Below are positions 22,331-33,834 of a stretch of DNA of 64,000 nt, piece by piece. Below the pieces are notes generated by a model that saw nothing but the letters and a program-made list of their open reading frames with translations, made no database searches and was not told the origin of the DNA. The stretch is taken from contig MNCI01005823.1 of assembly GCA_015680685.1 (NCBI GenBank), positions 68,623 through 132,622 of the forward strand, written 5' to 3'. Origin of the DNA: Gnetum montanum (lineage: Eukaryota > Streptophyta > Gnetopsida > Gnetales > Gnetaceae). Position 1 is the stretch's first letter. Each line of letters begins with the position of its first letter. The position numbers were made by a program, and so were the translations under genes.

Positions 22331-24057
22331 CCCACATATCATCATGTAGTTCAAAATTTTCAAACAAATTATAACTCTAGGCTATCTCCATAGAGAGTGT
22401 AGTCATGAAAAGAGGCAAAATTTTTCTATGGACACTATGACTACGTCTCTATAGAGTATAGTCTCAAAAAATCACTTCCAAGGTAACCATTTTGCAAAAC
22501 ACTTGGTGTCAACTACACCTCCAAGATAGGGAGCATAGTCCTAGCCATGATTAGTAGGGAATGAGGTTTTGGCCACCACCCCAACACTCTCAATGCACTA
22601 CACCTTGTTGCAGTGCCATGCACTACCCCACCACTCTATACACTGCACTGCTTCCACCTTGAAAAGAGGAGGGAAAACAAAAAAAGGAAGGCACACGTTA
22701 AGTATTTATCATAGCCTTGATCCCTATTGTTGTCTTGCTAGATGCCAACCATTATCACAGCCCCTACGCCACACCTTAGTAGGTCCCAATTTCAATAGAA
22801 TTTTATTTTGAAAAAAATCATGAAAATGCAAGAATATGCCCATGGCACTGAGCCCCCCGTGTAGCCCCTATGGAACATGTGGTAGCACTATAGGCCATAA
22901 CACCCCCGCAACCCTCACCATGCTATGGGGTACAGTCACCCCATGGCCAATCCCATGTCTAGTACCCTACCTTGCTCAATCTTCTTTAAACAAAAAAAAG
23001 GGAAGGCAAGTTTCAAAACCTTGGAACCCCCCCCCCCCCCTTCTCATTTCTATCATCGAAGCAACTATGGCAACCCTAGCCACATAGCTATGCCAAAACA
23101 TGCCCCTATGTGAAGCCCTAGGCTTCATAGCCTCAATCCCTTAGCACCGTGTCATGGGGTGTAGTCACCCCACAACACCCATAGCCCCTAACGCATCTCA
23201 TCCATCTACCCTATTCTTGATTTTTTTTTACAAAATGAACAAATAAAAAAATTCAAAACTTTGTGGTGCCCATCTACCCCATGGGCAATAGCCCCTAGCC
23301 ATCACCAAACTCTAATCCCTAACTTGCCCATTCTATAAAAAAAAAGATATTTTTTTTTTTTTGCAAAAGAACCCACGTGCCTCTATGCTTGCTCACTACA
23401 AATTCCCACACATAGTGAAAAAACCCCAATGAACAAAACCCTTCCCAGCATGCACCACCCTCTTTGGCTATGGTGGTCCAAATAGCCCATGGTGATAGCC
23501 CCTGCCATGGTAGGGCACCAACAATATCCCCTTTCCCAAATATTTAGTGAAAAAGGCAAACAGCAAAGTAGCAAATGGGAGACTATAGTTGGGGTACTTG
23601 GCAGACATTGACAACCTCCTCTCCTCCATGCATGCCTATGGTAGGTGGCCTAGTGCATGCTCCCCCTCATCCATGTTTGCCAATCCTAGGTGTAGGCATC
23701 CACTTTGGTGCATCATCTTGGTCCAACTATGCTCTCTACTGGTAGCGCATGGCAACAATAGCAAGTCTATGCTCTAAATTTTACATTGTGCAAGTTTGAA
23801 AATGATAACTTACCCATGGTAAAATGCACTTTTATACCCTCATAGGATCATTTAATGACACATCTACCCAAAACTACACTCCATACTTAGCCAAAAGTTT
23901 TCAACTTTTTGGTGGGAGCGTAGTTGGATGAGAGTGTAGTCAATTACACTTACCCAAAATTTTCAACTTTTCATCACCCATTCAATGCCTTATTTAATTT
24001 CACTCCCCATTTATTTCCACTCTTTTCTAAATTTGCACATTTGTTGCATCTATGATC
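22331..24057 (-). other. 5' region of the TatB antisense gene: diverged long repeats, no readable exon
   Basis: Exons 1-2 of the antisense gene should lie here but I cannot recognise them. From about 22,560 to 23,560 the sequence repeats, roughly every 200-280 bp, a module made of a CCCCATGG-type box (CATGGGGTGTAGTCACCCC near 23,153; also near 22,925, 23,275 and 23,490), the word ATAGCCCCTA and an A/T homopolymer stretch. Short pieces at 22,385-22,470 and 23,860-23,960 carry GAGTGTAGTC words like those in the Tat LTR U3. The plus-strand ORFs are chance. Confidence 0.45.
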
Positions 24058-24137
24058 TGCTAAGACCTAAAACTAGCACCTATTGCTAAGACCTAAAACT
24101 AGCATGCACGGCCTACCAAGGCCTAAAACTAGCACAT
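24058..24137 (+). repeat. Tandem repeat between antisense gene and RT (TatB)
   Basis: Three units of CTAAGACCTAAAACTAGCA type, the last reading GGCCTACCAAGGCCTAAAAC. Same core as the block at 18,328-18,605, so the antisense gene lies between two blocks of one repeat family. Confidence 0.8.
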
Positions 24138-24216
24138 GTACATGCTTATCCCTCTTTACAGCCTCTATTGCATACTTAGGAAAATTTTCATTGCATTTTT
24201 TTCATTCATTTATGCA

Positions 24217-24251
24217 TACTAATTTGGTTAATACATGTGCCACTTAACAAG
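24217..24251 (+). promoter_or_regulatory. Possible sense-strand branch point and 3' splice site before RT (TatB)
   Basis: TACTAAT at 24,217-24,223 follows a T-rich tract, and an AG (TTAACAAG) ends at 24,251, just before the first conserved RT-region residues. TatD has a comparable arrangement (CTAAT, T-rich, TTTTGTAG) directly before its RT ORF. Ogre-type Tat elements are known to carry an intron between protease and RT; whether this one is spliced is inference. Confidence 0.35.
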
Positions 24252-25250
24252 GGATGTCATAGAGGATCCCCTTGTTGAGATCCCTATCACAACACCCAAT
24301 GGCAAGGTGAAAACATTAAAACTAAGCTTCTTGCTAGATCCCCAACATGCCCAAGATATCATTAAGATGATAAACAATAACATTAAGGCATTCACATGGT
24401 CATATGAGGACATGCTAGGTCTAGATCCTTAGCTAGTCCAGCACAATATCATCCTTGATTCTTACATTAAGCCAATAAAACAAAAAAACATGCAAGGTTA
24501 GACCTGAGGTGGCATTGGCTATCCATGATGAAATCACCAAGCTTTACAAGGCTAGTTTCATCCAAGTCATTATCTACATAGATTGGATCTCCAACATCAT
24601 AGTTGTGCATAGGAAAAATGAAAGTATATTCATTTGCATAGACTTTTAGGACCTAAACAAGGCAACCATTAAAGATGAATTCCCTCTACCTAGTATTGAT
24701 CAATTGATTGATACCATGGCTAGTCATCCCTTGTTATTCTTCTTGAACAGGTCTCAAGCTACAACTAGATTAGGATCAACCCTAAGCACTAGCTCAACAT
24801 GACCTTTATGACCCCCTAGGGTATCTTTTGTTACACCATGATGCCCTTTAGACTCAAGAATGCAAGAGTAACATATCAATGCACAATGACATACATCTTT
24901 AGCAATTACATGTTAAGCTTGCTCAACGATTATGTTGATGACATAGTAGTTAAGTCCAAAGTGGCTCATGACCATGCAAATGATATGGACATAGTGCTTA
25001 AATTTTTCTTTAAACACAATCTTACATTGAACCCTAAGAAGTATGTTTTCAGCATTAGAATAGGCCAGATGCTCGATTTTGTAGTCTCTAAAGTAGGAAT
25101 ATGCATAGACCCCAATAAGGTTAAGGCCATAACCAACTTAGCACCTCTATCCAACTTTAAGGAGCTACAAGGGTTGCAAGGTAGATTGTAGTTTATACGT
25201 AGGTTTATCACACGGTTAATCAATAAGTTATAGCGAATGTAACATCTACT
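24252..25250 (+). pseudogene. pol: Reverse transcriptase of TatB
   Basis: RNA-dependent DNA polymerase domain. Landmarks in order: FTWSYEDMLGLDP (24,390-24,430), DWISNIIVV (about 24,580), DLNKATIKDEFPLPSIDQL (about 24,650), MMPFRLKNARVTYQ (24,838 on), and the catalytic box YVDDIVVKSK (about 24,930), followed by HNLTLNPKKYVFSI. The polymerase Asp pair survives, but the frame is broken by stops. Several replace an expected Trp: TP-stop-GIFCY corresponds to TPWGTFCY. Then KELQGLQGRL leads into the connection domain. Confidence 0.88.
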
Positions 25251-26330
25251 CAAGAAAAAAGCCCACTTTGACTAGACAGCTCAATTCCAACAAGTATTTG
25301 ATAATCTTAAGCAAGAGCTAGTGTAGCTTCCAAAGGTTCACCCTCTACAAGGAGAGAAATCCTTTTACATCTACCTTGCCACTTCTAACACATCCATAGC
25401 TTCTCTACTTTTCCAAAAGTGAGATGATGGTACAGAGAATCCTAGTTTACTACTTAAGCCATGCAATGGTAGCCCATAAAGCAAAATACAACGATGTGAA
25501 AAAGTACTACCCCACCTTAGTCTTCTCACTTAAGAAGTGGAGGCATTACCTTTTCCATAATTAAGTCAATATCATTTGCAAAAATAATGTACTCCAAGCA
25601 ATTACAATGAATATCTACGAAAGTAGTCATATTACATGATGGAAAGCAATAACCACAAAGTTTGGTCTACATTACATTGCACAAGCCTCAACAAAGGATC
25701 AAGCTATAGCCTCATAACTTATGGTTTTGCCAATGAACGATCAAGCAACAATAGATCTAGAATTCTTGGATGAGCATGTTAGCAATAGTAGTCAAGTGCC
25801 TAATAACTATAAGGCACTCCTACATTTCAATGATGCTTTAACCTCTCAAGGAGCATGTTTCCTTCTGGGGAGATCCAACATACCATTTTGCATTCCCTTA
25901 CATTAACAACGTGGTGGAGTATGAAGGTCTTCTCAAAGGTATCCTTGTAGCATGTGACCTAGGAATTCAATGCATAGCAATCCAAGGCAACTCATAGTTA
26001 GTGGTCAATTAAGTGATAGAGGTTTATGCCTACAAGGCCCAACATCTACAACCTTACTGAGACCTAGCAAAGCACTTGCTTAAACAATTTGCAACAACAA
26101 ATGTCCAATACATTTCCCAAAATGAGAATGTCATAGCTGATGCATTAGCAACATTAGCCTTAAGCATCGCATCTAACATGTTCCATGCATTGCCCTCTTC
26201 GGTGGTGGACTGCACTATGCCTATCACACAAATCACTAACATTGCATCCATAGCCATAGTTAGCATGACCCATGCAAGAGAGTGGTATGATGACATTAAT
26301 GTGTACCTTCTACAAGGTAAGCCTTCATAA
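25251..26330 (+). pseudogene. pol: RNase H and second (archaeal-type) RNase H of TatB
   Basis: The first domain (about 25,255-25,620) has FDNLKQELV and FYIYLATSN, where the usual first catalytic Asp of the YLDAS motif is missing. The second (about 25,880-26,250) has NNVVEYEGLLKGILVA, then IQGNS with LVVN, and ends NENVIADALATLA, the arrangement of the archaeal-like RNase H that Tat elements acquired. Stops and frame changes are frequent. The domain would remove the RNA template during reverse transcription. Confidence 0.8.
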
Positions 26331-26728
26331 TACTTAACTACTGCTTAAAAAGATGCAGTGCGTAAATGATCGTGGCATTATGTCATCGTGGGTGATAACA
26401 TTCCATGTAATAGATCCTACAATGGCATACTGCTAACTTGGGTAAGCAACAACGAAGTGCAAAAAATCGTCTAACAAGTCCATGAGGGACTATGTAGAGT
26501 TTAAATAGCATCCAAGGCAATGGCAGTGAAGATCATATGCATGGGCTATTATTGGACTTACATGGAGCATGATTGTTTTTCCAAGGTCAAAACATGTGAC
26601 ATGTGTCAATGACATGGCAACTTAATGCATGTGCCACCAACTAAACTACACACAATGAAGATCATGTGGGCATTCCAATGTTGGGGATTGGACATCATTG
26701 GACCCATAATGCCTAAGTCCTCTACAGG
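26331..26728 (+). pseudogene. pol: Integrase of TatB, N-terminal part (split by GP2)
   Basis: Zinc-binding and start of the catalytic core. Readable: GYYWTYMEHDCFSKVKTCDMCQ, in which a C-x2-C pair is visible (about 26,540-26,615), then WGLDIIGPIMPKSST carrying the first catalytic Asp (about 26,680). The gene stops at 26,728, where GP2 begins, and resumes at 33,835 with GHSFIIIITEYF. Joined, the two flanks match the uninterrupted TatD sequence SASHSFIIIITEYF. Confidence 0.85.
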
Positions 26729-27522
26729 TGATGGGATGCAATATTGCATCTGCCCCTATGATCCCGCATACATGATATCATAGCCCACTGCTATGCCTAT
26801 AAATAAGAGGCGGCTTTCCCTATTTTAGACATCTAGATTTAGACCCTTAGCCAAACTCTTGTAGTTTTACCATTCCAGAGTTAGAATAATTTCCATGTGC
26901 TCGCAATAGAAGTCTTAAAGTGAACGAATCTTTATTTGAGCAAATTGTACCTGAGCACACATTTGTGTATGACAATAAAGATGAACTTTCTGATAAACCT
27001 TGCAACATGTGGACTAAGCTAAATAGGAATTAATTATTGTTAAATTTTTAAATTCTTCTCTAGATAATTAATCTCTCTCAACCCTTGACTCTCTTAGTTA
27101 AGTGCACTCAGTACGACCGCTTCGATCACATGTGTAACGGTAACCTAGTAACGAGTAGTGTTTGGTAATCCCAGTAGTGTTGCACTAGTTCAGGGTGTGT
27201 ATGACAAGTGGGAATTGATACTAGTGCTAAGATAGTTAGAACTTAGTTAGTGAATAGTTAATGAAAGTTAGTTATTTAGTTCTCTTCACCTTCCCCTCTT
27301 AGCATAGGACATTAAAAAGATAAAAGATATAAAAATCATATACCTCAAGCTTACTTAACCATACAACCGTGACAATACAAGTAAGTTTGGGAAGACAACG
27401 ATTGATTAACGTTAAGTGTTCCATTAAGGCATGTAAGCACTTAGTCCTTGAAGTTCAACTGAATCACTCATGAGATGCTTGTATTCGTATGGTTGAGTGT
27501 AGGGGTACCTCATCACTCATCA
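26729..27522 (+). repeat. GP2 5' LTR
   Basis: 794 bp, starting TGATGGGATGC and ending CTCATCA. TATAAATA at 26,798-26,805. U3 is short and differs from the 3' LTR by about 30 bp in the GATATC-rich part. Over the remaining 700 bp the two LTRs look about 94-95 percent identical by eye, so the insertion is not recent. Confidence 0.9.
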
Positions 27523-27523
27523 T

Positions 27524-27543
27524 TGGCACCATTGCCAGGAACT
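27524..27543 (+). other. GP2 primer-binding site
   Basis: TGGCACCATTGCCAGGA directly after the LTR. It resembles the tRNA-Asp-type site of Athila-like elements, with G-to-A changes. The GP1 copy has decayed at other positions (TTGATACTATTG), so together they point to the same intact ancestor. Confidence 0.65.
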
Positions 27544-27544
27544 T

Positions 27545-28650
27545 AGTTGTTTGTGTGCTACATAGAACATAAGAGATCATTCACATCATTGGGATGCTAG
27601 AATGAACTCTTAGGGTTGATCAAAAGGAAAATAAGATAATGGTAAATAGCACATCGAACAAGAAAAAAAATTTCTTCTTCACACAAAAGCACTTCACCGC
27701 CTAGGAACAACACAACAGACAATTGGCGGCACAACATATGTAACCAAGAACCACTAGTTCCTCAAACATTCTATGTGGTATATATTCATCATGATGAATA
27801 TGTACCCAACTTTACCTTTATTCTCCATCAAGATGAACAACTGCATTGGAGAGACTTGGAAGGTAACATAGTGTTGCCTCCAGATCGAGCAGTCCCTAAC
27901 ATGCTCCTCGGTGCTCTCGCACGAATAGACATGCCACAGTTATATGCGAAATACGTTGCATGCAACTATGACATAAGGGACTACTAACCCACAAAAGCAC
28001 AACGTCAAAGGGACTTACGATAGGAGAGATACTATACATCATTGAAGGGAAAAGGACCCATCTTAAGCAAAATTAAGAGTTGTGAATCTATTTCAATAGG
28101 TTCTCCACAAAATGATGTTCCCCCTCCTAACAATGGTGAGGAGGTGGTGTGTCAAAACCTTCACTCCATGATTCACAATCCTTATTCTGATTCCCATGAA
28201 CACCAAGTGTTCAACGAGGGAATACAAACACATGATAAGGGTGGGTGGTTTGATCGTAATCATGATCAGGGTCAAGATCACTAAAGAGAAGGTAGGAAAC
28301 ATTGTCATGGCAATGGTTCCCCTTCTTCTTCACCTTCATCGTCACATTCACCCTCTCCTTCTATATTAGGATGCAGTCATAAAGAACCTAATAGTGAGGA
28401 TAAGGGTAAATAGAGTGAGAAACCTCGATGAGAGAGTCGAGAACGAGGATGAGGGCATTCTAGAGAATCATGGCATAGAAGAAGGGAGAGTAGGGAACCA
28501 TGTAGCCATCACAGATGCTATAAATGAAATGACCATGAAGAACCCCTACTTGCAACCCAAAGCATGTTAGATATCATGGAGACCGTAAGAATTCCTACAA
28601 CGCACCAAAAAAATAGCAGGATCAAGAGACTAGACATGAATAATATCCCA
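27545..28650 (+). pseudogene. GP2 5' region with conserved short ORF
   Basis: The readable ORF at 27,775-27,987 includes HHDEYVPNFTFILHQDEQLHW and LLGALARIDMPQLY; its first part matches the GP1 minus-strand ORF. It lies upstream of, and out of frame with, the gag core, so it is either the N-terminal Gag part separated by decay or a separate leader protein. The stretch 28,000-28,560 is Ser/His/Arg-rich in translation with stops and is not recognised. Confidence 0.45.
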
Positions 28651-28653
28651 TGA

Positions 28654-29595
28654 TTTGAGGGGGCATACAATGCTGATCCTCGGAACCACTTATAGGTATT
28701 TCACAATGCATGTGCCTTGCAAAACATTGAGAACAAGTGGCAAAAATTAAAGTTGTTTCCAAGGACACTTATGAAAGAAACGAAAATCTGGTGCCAATCC
28801 TTGAAACCAGAATCCATTTGAAGGTGGAGTATGATGCTAGAACTTTTTAATGATAAATATCAAACGTACTCTCAGGTGTCCAACCTGTGAAAGCAAATCC
28901 AAGGATGAAAGCAAGGAAGTCATGAACCCTTGGATGCTGCTATGGGCCGATATTATGCACTTCTACATTGTTGCTTGGGCCATGGTTACTCACAGCAGGA
29001 TCAACTATGCCATCTCATAGATGGACTTAGGCATGAAACCAAGAGAACCCTTGGAACATATGCCCATGGGAGATTATCAGAGCTTAGGTCCCATCAGGTT
29101 CATATATTGTTGGAGCAAGTAGCCAAGGAAGAAGGGGAGCTACACAAGAGAGAAAGTGCAGAAGAGTACAATCGTGATACTTCCCTTCTAAAAAGAAGAG
29201 TGATATTCTATGAGGAGGAGAAAGAGTCACCACTCGAGGAGATGATGAATAGAAAAAATTTTCTGCTCCAAAAATTAACAACAGAAGTGTTGATGAAGGT
29301 AGACCAAATGTGGGACTCCTTAGATAGTAGATTTGAAACCATTCTTAAAATCATAGATGAGTCTAAGGAGCAAAGTAGTGACTATGATAAAAGGAGAAAG
29401 ATGGATTTGGACCATGCATGTAACAAAGGTAAGGGTAAAATGGACATCACTAAAAAGGTTGTGGATTCTAATATGGACAATGATGGTGGATGTGATATAT
29501 GCCAATATGACCATCATAAGGGATGTTTCCCAATAATCTCACACCTACAAGAGTCTAGGGTGTATGCACTCAACCCAAGACTTCACAAACTGTAA
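28654..29595 (+). pseudogene. gag: gag of GP2
   Basis: Classic plant retrotransposon Gag core. One frame from 28,654: FEGAYNADPRNHL, stop, VFHNACALQN, KLKLFPRTL, IWCQSLKPESI, stop, RWSMMLELFNDKYQTYSQVS. From 28,930 it is open to 29,595 with GYSQQDQLCHLIDGLRHETK, then a Glu/Lys-rich region and CDICQYDHHKGC, a possible remnant of a zinc knuckle. At least four stops lie in the first third. A Gln/Pro-rich stretch (29,640-29,830) follows in another frame. Confidence 0.85.
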
Positions 29596-30179
29596 GCACC
29601 CTGACGGTTACCTTATCCCCAAGGTAACCCAAGGTAGTTCCACCAACCTTTAATGTATTACCCAAGTGGAACTCCACCACAACCTATTGAGCAACACCAG
29701 CAATCGCAACACCCACAGTCATGGGGGATGCCACCACCAAGGCAAAAATACCCTTACCAGCAACTAGATCCATATGGCTATCATGTGCAACAACCAATCT
29801 ATCCATGTGACTCTATGGTCACGTGACACCACAACATCACTACGAAGCTTGGAATTATTATAGGACTCCTTATCCTAGGGGAGGCAACCCACAAACATAC
29901 CATCCTCTAAACCCATCCACAACTCTCACATCGATAGCTCCATTACCACCCACTCCAGCAATGTAAGGGGAACTCCCTACTTAACCATAGCAACGTAATG
30001 CTACGAGAGCTATGAACCTTCAACCTGCTGCTAGTTCCGACAACCGTATAAAGAGAAGACCTTTCTTCAGACCCAACAGTCCAACCAAGCTCTCACAACC
30101 ATAAGTGATTGAGCCTCTGAACGCTTCTCCATTAAATAAGGCTTTGGAGCTTCCTTCAAATCAAAAACAAAGCTCAACA

Positions 30180-30683
30180 CACATGGTTATGTTAATGCAT
30201 GTCGTCACTGACTAGATTAAGGAGGAACACCTTCCTAGGAAATTCTTTGATCCTGGAAGCCCTTTAATCTATCTCCAAGTCACTGGGAATGAACCTCATA
30301 AAGCTCTTCTGGACTCAGGTTCCAGAGTCAACTTAATATCACAAGAGATGTACAAAGCCTGGAACTTGCATCCACTAAAGAAGAGCAATATTTTCTTAGA
30401 GTTGGTTGACCAGTCCATCACTGTTCCCTTGGGACTTATGGAGGACATCATTACCACTATGTGTGGGTGGTCATACCCAGCTAATTTCCTAGTGATACAA
30501 GTGAACAATGACAAAGGGAACTTCTTAATAATAGTGGGGAGGACATGGCTGAATACCATAAATGCATGCCCAGGAATTCATGATCTTTCCCTGGAAATAT
30601 CTAAGGAAAACACTTTTGGGAAGATCAAGAAGAAGAAAGTTCCATGCATCACATATAGTGATACAGAGGATGATGGCGTATAG
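30180..30683 (+). pseudogene. Aspartic protease of GP2
   Basis: Open from 30,348, and upstream in the same frame carries ALLDSGSRVNLIS (about 30,300), the DSG active-site loop, unlike the DDG of the Tat elements. Then FLVIQVNNDKGNFLIIVGRTWLNTINA, with the ILGRxWL-like motif near the end. The length is normal for a retroelement protease. One stop (TAG near 30,214) separates it from gag. No RT follows. Confidence 0.82.
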
Positions 30684-33009
30684 GAATGTTTAGCATTGCC
30701 TGCATACAATCAATGCATCCAAGAAGTTAGCATAAAAAAGTGCTTGTATGTAGCAACCACACAACAAAAAGACACCCCATGGTTGATAGCTAATTAAGAG
30801 AGCAACTCACCAACATGCATGGGACTAACTGGGGAATCAACTTGCACCCACATAGAAGGCATAGATGCACTGGAGCAAGAGCATCACCAACTTCCAAACC
30901 TTAACTTGAAAACATTAATTGGGGGAAGTTGGAAACTCCTAAAAAATTCAAACAAATACTCTGATAAGAGAATACTAGTTAGTGTGCAACAGACCAAACC
31001 TTACCATGAATCTAGAATGGTCAATGCACATAACGCATCAGAGATAGGACGACCTTGCTCATTATTTCAGATCTCTCCCTTCCAACTTAGTCATGGGGGA
31101 GATGGCCACCTATGTTGATCAATCAAGGCCCTTAGTTCCTTTTTAAGTATTTTTTTTACACATTTTTATTTTACAAATTTCTTTAACTTTTCTTGTTTTT
31201 TTTTTGCAACATCGTTCTTACCTTTTCTTTTATTTGTGTGTTTACTTATTTTGTTAGGTTCGTTACCTAATAAATTCTTCTGATGATGGTATGAACTATT
31301 TTCCATTGGTTGCTAATGTTTGGTTTTTATCTTTAAGTTATGATGTTGATACTAAGGTATGGTTCTTTTCATATAATAGTCAATGAGCCCACATCATCCA
31401 TGCATCCATGAATTTCTATGGTCTCTCTTGGCTTGGAACTATATAGTCCCTTTCTTCAAAAAATAATAAGAACTATCAACAAATCGATGACTAGGCATTT
31501 CTCACACTAAGAAATGATTCAAGGATTGAAAAGGATGTGACTTCAAGGGGACTTAGTGCATTTGTGTTGGCCATTCTCTTGGGTGCTTGGATGTTTTCTT
31601 CTTGAGTTTCCCTTACCATTCTGACTTTGCTCCATTATCGGGAACCTGAGGTAATAAAAATAATAAGTCTTTACATGGTGTGGTTCTTATGCCAAAAGAG
31701 AGAGAGAGAGAGAGAAGAAAGTGAGAATTCAAAGCACATCCCTTAGATGAAATAATCACTTGGGCTACAAGAACTGGTTATGGAACTAAACAAACATGTT
31801 CCCTCTAACCAAGGCCCTTTCTCGCTTCCTATTTTCCCCTTTCTCGTTTCGTTGGAATGGTGGTGACTCTTTGACAGAGGCATTAATGTTACTTAAGGTG
31901 GATGGATTGGCCAAATGTATTAATGTGAAGTCACTGTATGTGGATTGTTTGAGGCTGGATTTGGAATGAGATCTACTAAGTCACATTAACCATTAATACA
32001 CAAGGGGCTGTACACCACCTTGTTCTTGAGACTTAATTCCATTCTCATCTTTCCATCATTCTTTCTCCATTGTTCACCTCATTGTTGGTTGTATTAGTAT
32101 TCTATATATTGGTTGATGCATTGTTTTATTTTTGGTAAACTCTTGTGGTTAAGACTTTAAATCTTGCTTCCAAAGGACATTTCCAGAGCCTACGGACTCT
32201 TTGAATGTGGGAATGTCATGGCATTAAGGGCATGAGCCTACTTTGGGGAGGACCCACTAGCATTTCTATTTGGTGCATCAATTAATTTCCTTCCCTTAAA
32301 CATTTTTGCAATAAACATTATTTTGTTCATTTCCATCTCTGACATCCATTTCATCGGCGTTGCAGTTTTCTCTTTTTCTCCATCTTTCTTATTCCTTATC
32401 TTTTTCCATTTTCTCGCTATTGGAGGTTTGCTCTTAGTCATGGGAGTCCTGGCCCAAGTTTTTTGATTTTCTCTAAAACCCTACACCTTGGGTAGTCTCC
32501 AGTGTTATATCTACAAAATTTGCATCATCCATACCACAACTCAGCCAATGGACCTTACACCGAAGCAACGTATCAACTACATTATGATTCATTTACCCTT
32601 GCTAATATAAGACTGTGTTGTGTGTGTAGATGGAAATCATACACCAATGGATTGGATCTGGAGAGAAGACTTGAAATGGACTAGTGTTGGAATAGTTATG
32701 CAAGGAACAAGATTGATGGCATGCTTATGGATGGACAACGAAAGGTGTAATCCTGGCATCGACAACAATAGACTTCTTCTTTTCTCTCTCTCTTCTCTCT
32801 TCTCTCTCAGCTGCCAAATAAGGCTAGATGTCAAATGTGTATAGTGTTCACTCTTGTTGTCATGAACACTAATTTTTTTATGTATTGTAATGATGATCTG
32901 TTCACATGTCATCCCATTCACCATTAGTATCATTCCAGTCAATAATACCATACCTTCCCAATATTTTGTAAGGAACTCGAGGATGAGTTTTCATTCGGTC
33001 ATGGGGGTA
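30684..33009 (+). other. GP2 3' non-coding region where pol would be expected
   Basis: 2.3 kb without RT, RNase H or integrase similarity in any frame. 30,819-31,118 is open but unrecognised. Contains T-rich stretches (31,145-31,260), a GA microsatellite (31,698-31,718) and a CT microsatellite (32,780-32,806). The part 31,690-32,180 is conserved in GP1, so it belongs to the element. The bases before the 3' LTR (CATGGGGGTA, about 33,000-33,009) may be the polypurine tract. Confidence 0.7.
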
Positions 33010-33834
33010 TGATGGGACACGATATTGCATACGTGATATCGCATCTACGATATCACGTCTGCCCCTAGATATTGCATACAGGATATCGCAGCCCGTCACT
33101 ATGCCTATAAATAAGAGGCAGCTTTCCCTATTTTAGACATCTAGATTTAGACCCTTAGCCAAATCCTTGTAGTTTTACCATTCTAGAGTTAGAATAATTT
33201 CCATGTGCGCATAGTAGGAGTCTTAAAGTGAATGGATCTTTATTCGAGAAAATTGTACCTGAGCACACATTTGTGTATGGCAATAAAAATGAACTTTCTG
33301 ATAAACCTTGCAACATGTGGACTAAGATAAATAGGAATTAATTATTGTTAAATGTTTAAATGCTTCTCTAGATAATTAATCTCTCTCAACCCTTGACTCT
33401 CTTAGTTAACTTCACTCAATACGACCGCTTCGAGCACATGTGTGACACTTGGTAACCTAGTAACGAGTAGCATTTGGTAATCCCAGTAGTGTTGCACTGG
33501 TTCAGGGTATGTATGGCAAGTGGGAACAGATACTGGTGCAAGGATAGTTAGAACTTAGTTAGTGAATAGTTAATGAAATTTAGTTATTTAGTTCTCTTTA
33601 CCTTCCCCTCTTAGCATAGGACATTTAAAAGATAAAAGGTATAAAAATCATATACCTCAAGCTTACTTAACCATACAACCATGACAATACAAGTAAGTTT
33701 GGGAAGACAACGATTGATTAACCTTAAGTGTTTCATTAAGGCACGTAAGCACTTAGTCCTTGGAGTTTGACTAAATCATGTGTGAGACACTCATATTTGT
33801 ATGGTTGAGTGTAGGGGTACCTCACCACTCATCA
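33010..33834 (+). repeat. GP2 3' LTR
   Basis: 825 bp, TGATGGGACAC to CACTCATCA. TATAAATA at 33,106-33,113. U3 has four GATATC/GATATTGCATAC-type palindromic words between 33,019 and 33,090 where the 5' LTR has fewer, which accounts for the length difference. Confidence 0.9.

Larger units (their letters stand above)
26729..33834 (+). mobile_element. GP2: full-length gag-protease LTR element without pol, nested in TatB integrase
   Basis: 7.1 kb element with two LTRs (26,729-27,522 and 33,010-33,834), both TG..CA, a primer-binding site and a purine stretch before the 3' LTR. Flanking 5-mers are ACAGG (26,724-26,728) and CCAGG (33,835-33,839), a one-mismatch target duplication. Between the LTRs there is gag and protease but no RT, RNase H or integrase. 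It is therefore non-autonomous, like the TR-GAG class, and would have depended on pol proteins from a relative. Confidence 0.9.

Noticed and set aside
22925-23113. Poly-Pro ORFs around 23.0 kb
   Set aside because: Caused by a C-run (about 23,029-23,040) in non-coding repeats.
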